Assembly (NCBI GenBank): GCA_017556665.1
Contig: JAFYMJ010000067.1
Span: 1 to 13,835, forward strand
Length of the DNA stretch: 13,835 nucleotides
DNA from: Bacteroidales bacterium
GTDB lineage: Bacteria; Bacteroidota; Bacteroidia; Bacteroidales; UBA932
Direction: 5' to 3'
The position numbers were made by a program, and so were the translations under genes. Shown here piece by piece: positions 1-6,681 of this stretch. Numbering within the stretch: position 1 is the first letter of the stretch; each line of letters starts with the position of its first letter. Under the pieces are notes generated by a model. It had not been told where the DNA came from and did not search any database. It worked only from the letters and a program-made list of their open reading frames with translations.

Positions 1-69
1 GGAGTTTACAGCATTGAGATGTATACTCAGGATGGTAAATTGGCAGAGACAGATTTGTTGCTTAAATAA
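1..69 (+). CDS. C-terminal end of an unidentified protein (partial)
   Basis: An open frame enters from the left edge and gives 22 residues (GVYSIEMYTQDGKL and on to LLLK) before TAA at 67-69. A second stop, TAG, follows at once at 70-72, and its G is the first base of the hemW GTG start, so the two genes are almost certainly in one transcript. The fragment is too short to assign to a family. That it is coding is inferred from the open frame, the tandem stops and the tight junction with hemW. Confidence 0.6.
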   Translation, partial: GVYSIEMYTQDGKLAETDLLLK

Positions 70-71
70 TA

Positions 72-1211
72 GTGGCAGGAATATATATACATATTCCGTT
101 CTGCAACAGTTTCTGTTCTTACTGTAACTTTTATTCTGTAAAAGGGAAAAGATATAGAGAGCAGTATGTGGCAGCTATTAAAGAAGAGATAGCGGGCAGA
201 AAGGAATATTTCAAAAGATTAGGAGTTTCCCCAACTACAATATATTTTGGAGGGGGAACTCCTTCTGTTTTATCTATTGATGCTGTAAAGGAAATATTTG
301 ATACAATTCTAAAGGAGTTTGGGTTTGCTCCGCAAGAGGCAACAATAGAGGTTAATCCAAATGACATAACATTTGAATATGCCAAAGGATTAAAAGAAAT
401 TGGGTTCAATAGAATAAGTATGGGTGTCCAGTCTTTTATAGATGAGCACCTGCTGTGGATGAACCGCAGACATAGGAGCCATGAGGCTATAGAGGCTTAT
501 TATATCCTTAGAAAAGCTGGCTTTGCCAACATTAGTCTTGATCTTATTTTTGGGTTCAGCCTGCTTACAACCCCGTTGTGGGAATATAATTTGAGTAAGA
601 TAATAGATTTAAAACCAAATCACATCTCTTCATATCAGTTAAGCATAGAACCAGGCAGTGCTTTAAGTGCACAATACAATAAAAATCTGTATGAGCCTTT
701 GGATGATTTGATTTGTGCGCAACAATATGCCATCCTTCAACAGGAGCTTTCCAATGCTGGATATGTGCAATATGAAATCTCTAATTTTGCATTAAAGGAG
801 AGCAATGCCTCTTTGCAAAGATCTGTTCATAACAGCTCATACTGGATTAAGGAGCCATATCTGGGATTAGGCCCGGCTGCACATTCATATAATGGAACCG
901 AACGTTTCTGGAACACTTCATCTGTGGTGAAGTATTGTAAGCATTATTTAGACAAGGATAACACCATTAAGGTTTCAGAGATTGAGTGCCTTACTCCACA
1001 AGATATCTTTAATGAATCGGTAATGCTTGGACTAAGAACATTGGAAGGGGTAAACCTGTCAACTCTGAATCCTGGTTTTAGAGCCATTATAGAGTCTGAC
1101 ATTACCGAGCATATAAAGAGGGGAAACCTTATAATGGAGGGGGACACAATAAAAATTCCGTCCAACAAATTGTTTGTGTCGGACGGAATAATAAGGGATT
1201 TATTTGTTTGA
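72..1211 (+). CDS. hemW: HemW, radical SAM heme chaperone
   Basis: This 379-aa protein belongs to the HemW family (formerly called oxygen-independent coproporphyrinogen III oxidase-like). These proteins bind heme and a 4Fe-4S cluster and pass heme to respiratory enzymes. The radical-SAM cluster motif CX3CX2C is C11, C15 and C18 in FCNSFCSYCNF. A SAM-binding GGGTPS follows near residue 60, and SMGVQS and the GLGPAAHSY segment are family-typical. The CNF ending, in place of the CRY form of true HemN, favours HemW. The start is the GTG at 72, because the protein then begins MAGIYIHIPFC, as homologues do, and it directly follows the upstream stop. The last 60 bases also carry an antisense terminator for the convergent cytochrome b gene, whose stop is 5 bp away. 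True coproporphyrinogen oxidase activity is unlikely but cannot be excluded. Confidence 0.93.
   Translation: MAGIYIHIPFCNSFCSYCNFYSVKGKRYREQYVAAIKEEIAGRKEYFKRLGVSPTTIYFGGGTPSVLSIDAVKEIFDTILKEFGFAPQEATIEVNPNDITFEYAKGLKEIGFNRISMGVQSFIDEHLLWMNRRHRSHEAIEAYYILRKAGFANISLDLIFGFSLLTTPLWEYNLSKIIDLKPNHISSYQLSIEPGSALSAQYNKNLYEPLDDLICAQQYAILQQELSNAGYVQYEISNFALKESNASLQRSVHNSSYWIKEPYLGLGPAAHSYNGTERFWNTSSVVKYCKHYLDKDNTIKVSEIECLTPQDIFNESVMLGLRTLEGVNLSTLNPGFRAIIESDITEHIKRGNLIMEGDTIKIPSNKLFVSDGIIRDLFV
1149..1189 (-). terminator. Intrinsic terminator of the cytochrome b gene, inside hemW
   Basis: A perfect 9-bp inverted repeat has arms ATTCCGTCC (1155-1163) and GGACGGAAT (1181-1189). A nested ACAAA/TTTGT stem lies inside it. 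Read on the minus strand, the stem runs straight into TTTTTATT, the classic shape of a rho-independent terminator. Read on the plus strand it is followed by AATAAGGG, so it should not stop hemW transcription. It lies 28 bp past the cytochrome b stop codon and wholly within hemW codons. Confidence 0.75.
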
Positions 1212-1216
1212 TTAGC

Positions 1217-1885
1217 TTAGCAGCAAGCGCAGTTAGCTACAATGTGAGCTTTAACAGCAACTGCAATGAATACTAAAACAAGAATGCTTGAAATAACAAT
1301 ACCTAGAACTTTCCAACGGTTCATCCAAATCTCGTTGTTTAGACCTAGTGTGTGAATTGCACTCCAGAAACCATGGTTCATATGCAACCAAAGAGCTACA
1401 AACCATACAACGTAAAGTATTACAACCCAAAGAGGTTTGAATGTTACGTGCAATAGCATTGCTCCGTCAGTCTCATGATGCTCACCCAAGAACATAGGTA
1501 ATTGCATTTTTGCCCAGAAATGTGTTAAGTGGAAAGCCATAACACCAAGAACAATAATACCAAGAACAAGCATGTTTTTAGATGCCCAATCATCTGTTTT
1601 AGCTTTGTTTGCTACAGCATATCTTTGTGTTCCACGAGCTTTGTAGTTCATATAGTTAAGCACGAATGCATAAACAATATGGAAGATGAAACCAGCAGCT
1701 AAAACTGGTACCATAACTGAAACAATAGGTAGAGCCATAAAGTCGCAACCAGCGTTGAATGCCTCATCACTTATTAGTGACAAACCGTTAACAAAAGCGT
1801 GAACGCCCATAAAAAGGATAAGGAATAAACCGCTTATACTCATAATAAGCTTCTTACCAATTGAAGATTTAAAGATATTTGCCAT
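1217..1885 (-). CDS. sdhC: Succinate dehydrogenase/fumarate reductase cytochrome b subunit
   Basis: This 222-aa integral membrane protein is the diheme, B-type cytochrome b (SdhC/FrdC) that anchors the flavoprotein and iron-sulfur subunits and exchanges electrons with menaquinone. Five hydrophobic helices are visible (about 12-34, 52-80, 103-124, 150-170 and 192-212). Candidate heme ligands are H29, H69, H119 and H168, placed in helices 1 to 4 much as in Wolinella FrdC; the ligand assignment is inferred. KSSIGKKLIMSISGLFL at the N-terminus and LWLHMNHGFWSAIHTLG are typical of the family. The C-terminus ends in a Cys-rich NCACC. In most Bacteroidota sdhC heads a C-A-B operon, but here hemW converges immediately downstream, so the gene stands alone. 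frdC would be an equally valid name. Confidence 0.92.
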   Translation of the reverse strand: MANIFKSSIGKKLIMSISGLFLILFMGVHAFVNGLSLISDEAFNAGCDFMALPIVSVMVPVLAAGFIFHIVYAFVLNYMNYKARGTQRYAVANKAKTDDWASKNMLVLGIIVLGVMAFHLTHFWAKMQLPMFLGEHHETDGAMLLHVTFKPLWVVILYVVWFVALWLHMNHGFWSAIHTLGLNNEIWMNRWKVLGIVISSILVLVFIAVAVKAHIVANCACC

Positions 1886-1920
1886 ATCGATTTAGTTATT
1901 TTAAGTTTATTTTTATCTGG

Positions 1921-1942
1921 ATTGGCCCACAGCATCGCCAAT
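1921..1942 (-). repeat. Inverted repeat at the 5' end of the sdhC leader
   Basis: ATTGGC (1921-1926) and GCCAAT (1937-1942) form a perfect 6-bp repeat around a 10-base loop. From the predicted sdhC promoter, transcription would begin near 1945, so this hairpin would be the first structure in the mRNA. An alternative CCCA/TGGG pairing uses the ends of the same segment. It may be a stabilising 5' hairpin or an operator, or it may be chance; 6-bp repeats are common. Confidence 0.35.
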
Positions 1943-1949
1943 GGGTTTA

Positions 1950-1957
1950 CAAAGATA
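1950..1957 (-). promoter_or_regulatory. -7 element of the sdhC promoter
   Basis: The minus strand reads TATCTTTG, an exact match to the Bacteroidota -7 consensus TAnnTTTG. The region 19-20 bp upstream has no good TTTG -33 element (the best is TATG). Transcription would start near 1945, giving a leader of about 60 nt before the ATG at 1885. Confidence 0.6.
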
Positions 1958-1965
1958 CATTCTTA

Positions 1966-1997
1966 GTTGCAATTTTCATAATCTTTGGTTACTTTTG
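1966..1997 (+). promoter_or_regulatory. Promoter of pyrH-frr
   Basis: GTTG at 1966-1969 (-33, 3 of 4) is separated by 20 bp from TACTTTTG at 1990-1997, an exact TAnnTTTG. Transcription would start near 2001, about 18 nt before the pyrH ATG at 2019. This rules out the upstream in-frame ATG at 1941 as the start. No clear Shine-Dalgarno lies in the A-rich leader, as is usual in this phylum. Confidence 0.7.
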
Positions 1998-2018
1998 TTT
2001 TACAATAATTACAAAAAA

Positions 2019-2726
2019 ATGAAGTATAATAGAATATTGTTAAAACTAAGCGGAGAGAGTCTTGGTGGAGAAAAAGGTGTTGGTTTGGATGTTAATATGA
2101 TGAGCCAATATGCCAAAGAAATTGCTCAAGTTGCCAAAGAAGGGGTACAGATAGCAATAGTTATTGGAGGTGGAAACATTTTTAGAGGAGTTACAGGTGT
2201 AGGCAAAGGTTTCAGCAGGGTAAAAGGAGATCAGATGGGAATGTTGGCAACTGTAATCAACAGTATTGGACTTTCTATGAGCATTAAATCAGAGGGCGTT
2301 GATGCAGAAGTGTTTACATCTGTACCAATGGAGCCAATGGCAAGATATTATGCTAAAGAGAAAGCAGAAGAGGTAATGGCAAATGGTGGTGTGGCAATCA
2401 TTGCTGGCGGTACCGGTAATCCATTCTTTACAACAGACTCGGCTTCTGCTCTAAGAGCTTGTGAGATAGAGGCTGACGCTTTATTGAAAGGTACAAGAGT
2501 GGATGGCGTTTATACTGCAGATCCAGAGAAAGATCCAACCGCAACAAAATACAGTACTCTAACATTTGACAAGGCACTTGCAGACAATCTTAGAATTATG
2601 GATCAGACAGCATTTGCTTTATGTAAAGAGAACAATATGCCTATAATTGTTTTTGACATGAACAAAGTAGGAAACTTGTACAACCTTGTAAAAGGTGAGA
2701 ATGTAGGTACAATTGTAACTAAATAG
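2019..2726 (+). CDS. pyrH: Uridylate kinase (UMP kinase)
   Basis: PyrH phosphorylates UMP to UDP with ATP, the committed step toward UTP and CTP, in the cytoplasm and normally as a hexamer. The 235-aa product has the full amino-acid-kinase fold of this family: KLSGESLGG at the N-terminus for the phosphate site, GGGNIFRG, DQMGMLATVINSIGLS, the GGTGNPFFTTDSAS segment at the UMP site, and DGVYTADPEKDP near the nucleotide site. The frame stays open back to an ATG at 1941, but those 26 extra residues are not family-like and the promoter lies inside them, so 2019 is chosen. frr follows after 26 bp, the widespread pyrH-frr pairing; rpsB-tsf, often upstream, is absent here. Confidence 0.96.
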   Translation: MKYNRILLKLSGESLGGEKGVGLDVNMMSQYAKEIAQVAKEGVQIAIVIGGGNIFRGVTGVGKGFSRVKGDQMGMLATVINSIGLSMSIKSEGVDAEVFTSVPMEPMARYYAKEKAEEVMANGGVAIIAGGTGNPFFTTDSASALRACEIEADALLKGTRVDGVYTADPEKDPTATKYSTLTFDKALADNLRIMDQTAFALCKENNMPIIVFDMNKVGNLYNLVKGENVGTIVTK

Positions 2727-2752
2727 TTTGTAAACTTTAAAAAATAGAATAT

Positions 2753-3319
2753 ATGGAAATTAGTGTTTCTAAAGAGTGTATTGCACACGCTAAAGATAAA
2801 ATGCAAAAAGCTATCTTGCATTTGGAAGATGAGTTAAAGAATTTTAGAGCAGGTAAAGCTAACCCTGGAATTTTCCAGAATGTATTGGTAGATTACTATG
2901 GAACTCCAACTCCTGTTCCACAAGTGGCAAGTGTCACTACTCCAGACGCTAAAACTATTTTAATCCAACCTTGGGAGAAAAAACTTATCCCTGCAATTGA
3001 GAAAGCAATCTTGGATTCCAATATTGGCTATACTCCTGCCAACAATGGTGAGCAAATTAGAATTAATGTTCCTGCATTAACAGAGGAGAGAAGAAAAGAG
3101 TTGGTAAAGCAAGCTAAAACAGAGGGCGAGAATGCTAAAGTAAGCATCAGAAATGCAAGAAGAGAGGTTGTTGATGCTCATAAGAAATACCAAAAAGATG
3201 GTCTTCCAGAGGATGTATGTAAAGATGCAGAGGCTACAATCCAAAAAGAGACAGATGCTTTCAATAAGAAAGTTGATGAGATTATTGCAGCTAAAGAGAA
3301 AGAGATAATGACAGTTTAA
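2753..3319 (+). CDS. frr: Ribosome recycling factor
   Basis: RRF acts with EF-G to split the post-termination ribosome so that it can start again. The 188-aa length is close to the usual 185. Helical domain I is recognisable from HLEDELKNFRAGKANPGIF near residue 25 and the C-terminal RKELVKQAKTEGENAKVSIRN region. The small domain II carries YYGTPTPVPQVASVT and the segment from ILIQPWEK. The conserved basic run SIRNARREV on the long helix is present. The start at 2753 follows pyrH by 26 bp with no promoter between, so the two are co-transcribed. A strong terminator follows the stop. Confidence 0.96.
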   Translation: MEISVSKECIAHAKDKMQKAILHLEDELKNFRAGKANPGIFQNVLVDYYGTPTPVPQVASVTTPDAKTILIQPWEKKLIPAIEKAILDSNIGYTPANNGEQIRINVPALTEERRKELVKQAKTEGENAKVSIRNARREVVDAHKKYQKDGLPEDVCKDAEATIQKETDAFNKKVDEIIAAKEKEIMTV

Positions 3320-3341
3320 TTCTCTTTTGCGTATAAAGTTT

Positions 3342-3377
3342 ATGGGAAGTTGGCAATGTCGGCTTCCCATTTTTATT
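3342..3377 (+). terminator. Terminator of pyrH-frr
   Basis: ATGGGAAG (3342-3349) pairs perfectly with CTTCCCAT (3363-3370) across a 13-base loop and is followed by TTTTTATTT. It sits 22 bp after the frr stop. The predicted -33 position of the topB promoter falls in or next to its 3' arm. Confidence 0.8.
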
Positions 3378-3385
3378 TAAATAAA

Positions 3386-3393
3386 TATCTTTG
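3386..3393 (+). promoter_or_regulatory. -7 element of the topB promoter
   Basis: TATCTTTG matches TAnnTTTG exactly and begins 9 bp after the frr terminator T-tract. No convincing -33 TTTG is visible, because that position falls in the terminator stem. Transcription would start near 3398, about 20 nt before the ATG. The leader contains a GA-rich run (GAGAGAG) that might aid ribosome binding. Confidence 0.6.
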
Positions 3394-3417
3394 CAGAGTA
3401 AAAGAGAGAGATAAGTT

Positions 3418-5211
3418 ATGATAGTTTGTATAGCAGAGAAACCATCGGTGGCTAGGGATATAGCAGATGTCTTGGGTGCTAAAGTAAAGAAAGATGGTTA
3501 CATAGAGGGGAATGGATATCAGGTTACATGGACATTTGGTCATTTATGTACCCTAAAGGAGCCTCATGACTATACACCACAATGGAAGGCATGGGATATA
3601 TATAAACTCCCTATGATTCCGCCCCGCTTTGGCATTAAGTTAATAGAAAATGCAACATACAAAAAGCAGTTTGCAATTATTGAGTCTTTAATGCAGAATG
3701 CAACAGAGATTGTAAATTGCGGTGATGCCGGACAAGAGGGAGAGCTTATACAGCGTTGGGTTATGCAAAAGGCAAAAGCTACTTGTAAAGTAAAGAGATT
3801 GTGGATATCATCACTAACAGAAGATGCAATAAGAGAGGGGTTTAAAAATTTAAAGGACCAGAGTGAGTTTCAGTCTTTATATGAGGCAGGTCTGGCAAGG
3901 GCAATTGGAGACTGGCTCCTTGGAATGAATGCTACCCGCCTGTACACACTAAAATATGGACTGAATAAACAGATTCTCTCCGTAGGAAGGGTGCAGACCC
4001 CCACTTTGGCCCTTATTGTAAACAGACAGAAGGAGATAGAGAACTTTGTCCCTACCCAATATTGGGAGCTTAAAACAGTTTACAGAGATATAACATTCAA
4101 TGCAACAAAAGGAAAGTTTGATACCCTTGCAGAGGGTGAGGATTTTTTGAAGAGTATCCAGGGAAAGGATTTTACTGTAACAAAGGTTACGGAGAAAAAA
4201 GGGACAGAATATGCCCCAAGGTTGTTTGATTTAACCTTACTTCAGGTAGAGTGCAATAAAAAATATTCTTTCTCGGCCGACGACACATTAAAGACAATAC
4301 AATCTTTATACGAGAAAAAGATTACCACATATCCACGTGTGGATACAACTTTCTTGAGTGATGACATATATCCAAAATGTCCCCAAATTCTTGTTGGCCT
4401 AACAGATTATGCCTCAATTATAGAGCCATTAAAAGGGAAAAAGCTCCCTAAAAGCAAGAAGGTGTTTGACAATTCAAAAGTAACAGACCACCATGCAATA
4501 ATCCCAACAGGGGTAAGGGGGCAGAATCTTACTCCAATGGAGCAAAAAGTGTATGACCTTGTTGTAAGGAGGTTTATTGCTGCATTTTATCCAGATTGTA
4601 AAATCTCAACTACAACAGTGCTGGGAGTGGTGGATAAAGTGGAATTCAAGTCGTCGGGGAAGCAAATTCTTGAACCGGGTTGGAGAACTGTCTTTGCAAA
4701 GGAGGTAAAGGATTCTGATGATGAAAAGGAGGATGAACAGGAGAGGATTATGCCAGATTTTAAGGAGGGGGAGAGTGGACCTCATACTCCAAGTCTGCTG
4801 GAGAAATGGACTCAGCCTCCCAAACCATACACAGAGGCAACTTTGCTTAGGGCCATGGAGACTGCCGGTAAATTTGTGGAGGATGAGGAACTTAGAGATG
4901 CCCTAAAGGAGAATGGAATTGGAAGGCCTTCTACAAGAGCTGCAATAATTGATACTCTTTTTAAGAGAAACTACATAAAAAGGGAGAAAAAGAATTTGTT
5001 TGCTACTCCAACAGGGGTAGAGCTAATTGATATTATTCAGGAAGAGTTGCTTAAATCTGCCCAGCTTACAGGTATATGGGAAAAGAAACTTAGGGAGATT
5101 GAGAAGAAAAATTATCAGGCAAAGCAATTTCTTGATGAGCTTAAACAGATGGTGGAGCAAATTGTAAACTCTGTAAGAAGAGATACGGTAAACAGAAGAA
5201 AACAGATATAA
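3418..5211 (+). CDS. topB: DNA topoisomerase III (type IA)
   Basis: This 597-aa type IA topoisomerase nicks one strand, passes another through and reseals it, which unlinks replication and recombination intermediates. The TOPRIM domain is at residues 1-150, with E7 in CIAEKPSVARDIA and NCGDAGQEGEL at 100-110. The catalytic tyrosine is Y305 in TYPRVDT. LSVGRVQTPTLALIV near 187-201, DHHAIIPTG at 357-365 and GIGRPSTRAAII near the C-terminus complete the core. The usual TOPRIM DxDxE is D103-A-G105-Q-E107 here, so the second Asp is Gly. A short acidic stretch lies near 432-443. The C-terminus has no zinc-finger cysteines. The gene has its own promoter and is convergent with pgk. It sits among housekeeping genes, so it is probably the chromosomal copy and not one from a conjugative element. 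Confidence 0.94.
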   Translation: MIVCIAEKPSVARDIADVLGAKVKKDGYIEGNGYQVTWTFGHLCTLKEPHDYTPQWKAWDIYKLPMIPPRFGIKLIENATYKKQFAIIESLMQNATEIVNCGDAGQEGELIQRWVMQKAKATCKVKRLWISSLTEDAIREGFKNLKDQSEFQSLYEAGLARAIGDWLLGMNATRLYTLKYGLNKQILSVGRVQTPTLALIVNRQKEIENFVPTQYWELKTVYRDITFNATKGKFDTLAEGEDFLKSIQGKDFTVTKVTEKKGTEYAPRLFDLTLLQVECNKKYSFSADDTLKTIQSLYEKKITTYPRVDTTFLSDDIYPKCPQILVGLTDYASIIEPLKGKKLPKSKKVFDNSKVTDHHAIIPTGVRGQNLTPMEQKVYDLVVRRFIAAFYPDCKISTTTVLGVVDKVEFKSSGKQILEPGWRTVFAKEVKDSDDEKEDEQERIMPDFKEGESGPHTPSLLEKWTQPPKPYTEATLLRAMETAGKFVEDEELRDALKENGIGRPSTRAAIIDTLFKRNYIKREKKNLFATPTGVELIDIIQEELLKSAQLTGIWEKKLREIEKKNYQAKQFLDELKQMVEQIVNSVRRDTVNRRKQI

Positions 5212-5241
5212 AAAAGGCAGGATCAAAATTTTGACCCTACC
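5209..5241 (-). terminator. Terminator of pgk (asymmetric, between topB and pgk)
   Basis: The 13-base arms at 5216-5228 and 5229-5241 meet at a central AAAATTTT. On the minus strand all pairs form, two of them as G-U wobbles, and the stem is followed by TTTTTTATAT. On the plus strand the same two positions become C-A and A-C mismatches and only a weak CTTCTG follows. The element should therefore stop pgk transcripts well and topB transcripts poorly. Its T-tract reaches into the topB stop codon. Confidence 0.75.
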
Positions 5242-5264
5242 TTCTGTTGTATGTGAGTGTAATA

Positions 5265-6521
5265 TTACTCTCTGATTGCTTTAATACCAGGAAGCTCAAT
5301 GCCCTCCAAGTACTCCAACATAGCACCACCACCTGTAGAAACGTAGCTTACTTTGTCTGCAAATCCCATTTTTGTTACGGCAGCAACTGAATCACCACCA
5401 CCAACAAGGGTAAATGCACCATTCTCTGCTGTAGCTTTTGCAAGAATACCTGCAATGTAGTTTGTACCTTTTGCAAAGTTAGGCATCTCAAATACGCCTA
5501 CTGGACCATTCCAAAGAATAGTTTTAGAATTCAGAAGAACCTCCTCCCAAACTTTTAGGGTAGCAGGAGCTGCGTCCATAGCCTCCCAACCATCTGGAAT
5601 CTCATAGTTGTTTACAATTTGAGTATTGGCATCGTTAGAGAATGAATCTGCAATTACAACCTCTTTAGAGAAGTATAATTTAACACCTTTCTCCTCTGCT
5701 TTCTTAATGATGTTAAGTGCAAGTTCCATTTGGTCATCCTCGCATAGAGAGTTTCCAATTTTACCACCTTTAGCCTTAACAAATGTGTAAACCATACCAC
5801 CACCAATAATCATATTATCTACAGCATCAAACAAATGCTCAATAATACCAATTTTAGATGATACTTTAGCACCACCAACAATAGCGGTTACAGGGTGCTC
5901 GGCGCCATTAAGAACTTTGTCAATTGCCTTAATCTCACCTTCCATAATGTAACCGAACATTTTGTCGTTAGGGAAGTATTTTGCAATTAAAGCAGTAGAA
6001 GCGTGTGCTCTGTGTGCTGTACCAAAGGCATCGTTAATGTAGCAGTCTGCATATGAAGCCAAAGTTTTAACAAACTCTTTTTGGCTCTCTTTAACTTTAG
6101 CTTTAGCCTCTTTCTTTTGCTCATCTGTAGCATCCTCTGCAAGACCTCTTGCTTTACCCTCTTCCTCTGCATAGAAACGCAAGTTCTCCAAAAGAAGAAC
6201 CTCACCTGGTTGTAGTGCGGCAGCATCCTCTGCAGCTTTCATACAATCAGAACAGAATTTAACTTTAACACCAAGAAGCTCCTCTATTCTATAAATGATG
6301 TGTTTTAGAGAGAATTTCTCTGTAACACCTTTTGGTCTACCCAAGTGAGACATTAGGATAAGAGCACCACCACCAGCCAGTACTTTTTTAAGAGTTGGGA
6401 TAGCTGCTCTAATTCTTGTGTCATCGGTAATTTTCATGTTCTCATCCAATGGAACATTAAAATCTACCCTTACAATAGCTTTCTTGCCATTAAAATTGTA
6501 AGTATCAATACTTTGTTGCAT
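5265..6521 (-). CDS. pgk: Phosphoglycerate kinase
   Basis: PGK interconverts 1,3-bisphosphoglycerate plus ADP and 3-phosphoglycerate plus ATP, in glycolysis and gluconeogenesis. The 418-aa product carries the N-domain substrate motifs [18 protein letters not shown] and LLLENLRF, then [14 protein letters not shown]. The C-domain nucleotide-site motifs are [20 protein letters not shown] and [10 protein letters not shown] lysine/glutamate-rich insert follows LENLRF (about residues 119-150), which I recall as usual in Bacteroidota PGKs. The start ATG lies about 50 nt from the predicted transcription start. The gene is transcribed alone, with its promoter divergent from the methyltransferase-lgt unit and its terminator shared in space with topB. 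Confidence 0.97.
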   Translation of the reverse strand: MQQSIDTYNFNGKKAIVRVDFNVPLDENMKITDDTRIRAAIPTLKKVLAGGGALILMSHLGRPKGVTEKFSLKHIIYRIEELLGVKVKFCSDCMKAAEDAAALQPGEVLLLENLRFYAEEEGKARGLAEDATDEQKKEAKAKVKESQKEFVKTLASYADCYINDAFGTAHRAHASTALIAKYFPNDKMFGYIMEGEIKAIDKVLNGAEHPVTAIVGGAKVSSKIGIIEHLFDAVDNMIIGGGMVYTFVKAKGGKIGNSLCEDDQMELALNIIKKAEEKGVKLYFSKEVVIADSFSNDANTQIVNNYEIPDGWEAMDAAPATLKVWEEVLLNSKTILWNGPVGVFEMPNFAKGTNYIAGILAKATAENGAFTLVGGGDSVAAVTKMGFADKVSYVSTGGGAMLEYLEGIELPGIKAIRE

Positions 6522-6573
6522 ATTAAGTATGTTTATATAAAAATAATAAAACGTTATAATCCACTTTAGACGG

Positions 6574-6581
6574 CAAAAATA
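6574..6581 (-). promoter_or_regulatory. -7 element of the pgk promoter
   Basis: The minus strand reads TATTTTTG, an exact TAnnTTTG. No TTTG is seen at the expected -33 distance, where the sequence is AT-rich. Transcription would start near 6570 and give a leader of about 50 nt. Confidence 0.6.
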
Positions 6582-6590
6582 AAAATTTTA

Positions 6591-6623
6591 TTTAAACTAA
6601 TTAAAATCTTTGGATTATCTTTG
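6591..6623 (+). promoter_or_regulatory. Promoter of the methyltransferase-lgt unit
   Basis: TTTA at 6591-6594 (-33, 3 of 4) is separated by 21 bp from TATCTTTG at 6616-6623, an exact TAnnTTTG. The in-frame TTG at 6621 lies inside this element and cannot be the translation start, which supports the ATG at 6672. The leader would be about 45 nt and contains a short upstream reading frame. Confidence 0.65.
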
Positions 6624-6639
6624 AAAATTAAACGCTCAA

Positions 6640-6681
6640 ATGGGCAAGAATGTTGTAAAAATATATCACGAATGTTTTTAG
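6640..6681 (+). CDS. Possible 13-codon upstream ORF in the methyltransferase leader
   Basis: ATG at 6640 opens a 13-residue frame, MGKNVVKIYHECF, ending in TAG at 6679-6681. It overlaps the first 10 bases of the methyltransferase gene in another frame. It lies entirely downstream of the predicted transcription start and is the first ATG in the mRNA, so it could couple or dampen translation of the main gene. Frames this short also arise by chance. Nothing here shows that it is translated. Confidence 0.25.
   Translation: MGKNVVKIYHECF

Noticed and set aside
1885..1935. Upstream ATG in the sdhC leader opening a frame into sdhC
   Set aside because: The ATG at 1935 opens a different frame that runs into sdhC without a recognisable product; chance is the simpler reading.
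1941..2018. In-frame N-terminal extension of PyrH
   Set aside because: The predicted promoter lies within it and the residues are not family-like; the normal PyrH start is at 2019.
6621..6671. TTG start and 17 extra residues for the methyltransferase
   Set aside because: The TTG is part of the -7 element, so it would not be in the mRNA; the ATG at 6672 fits homologues.
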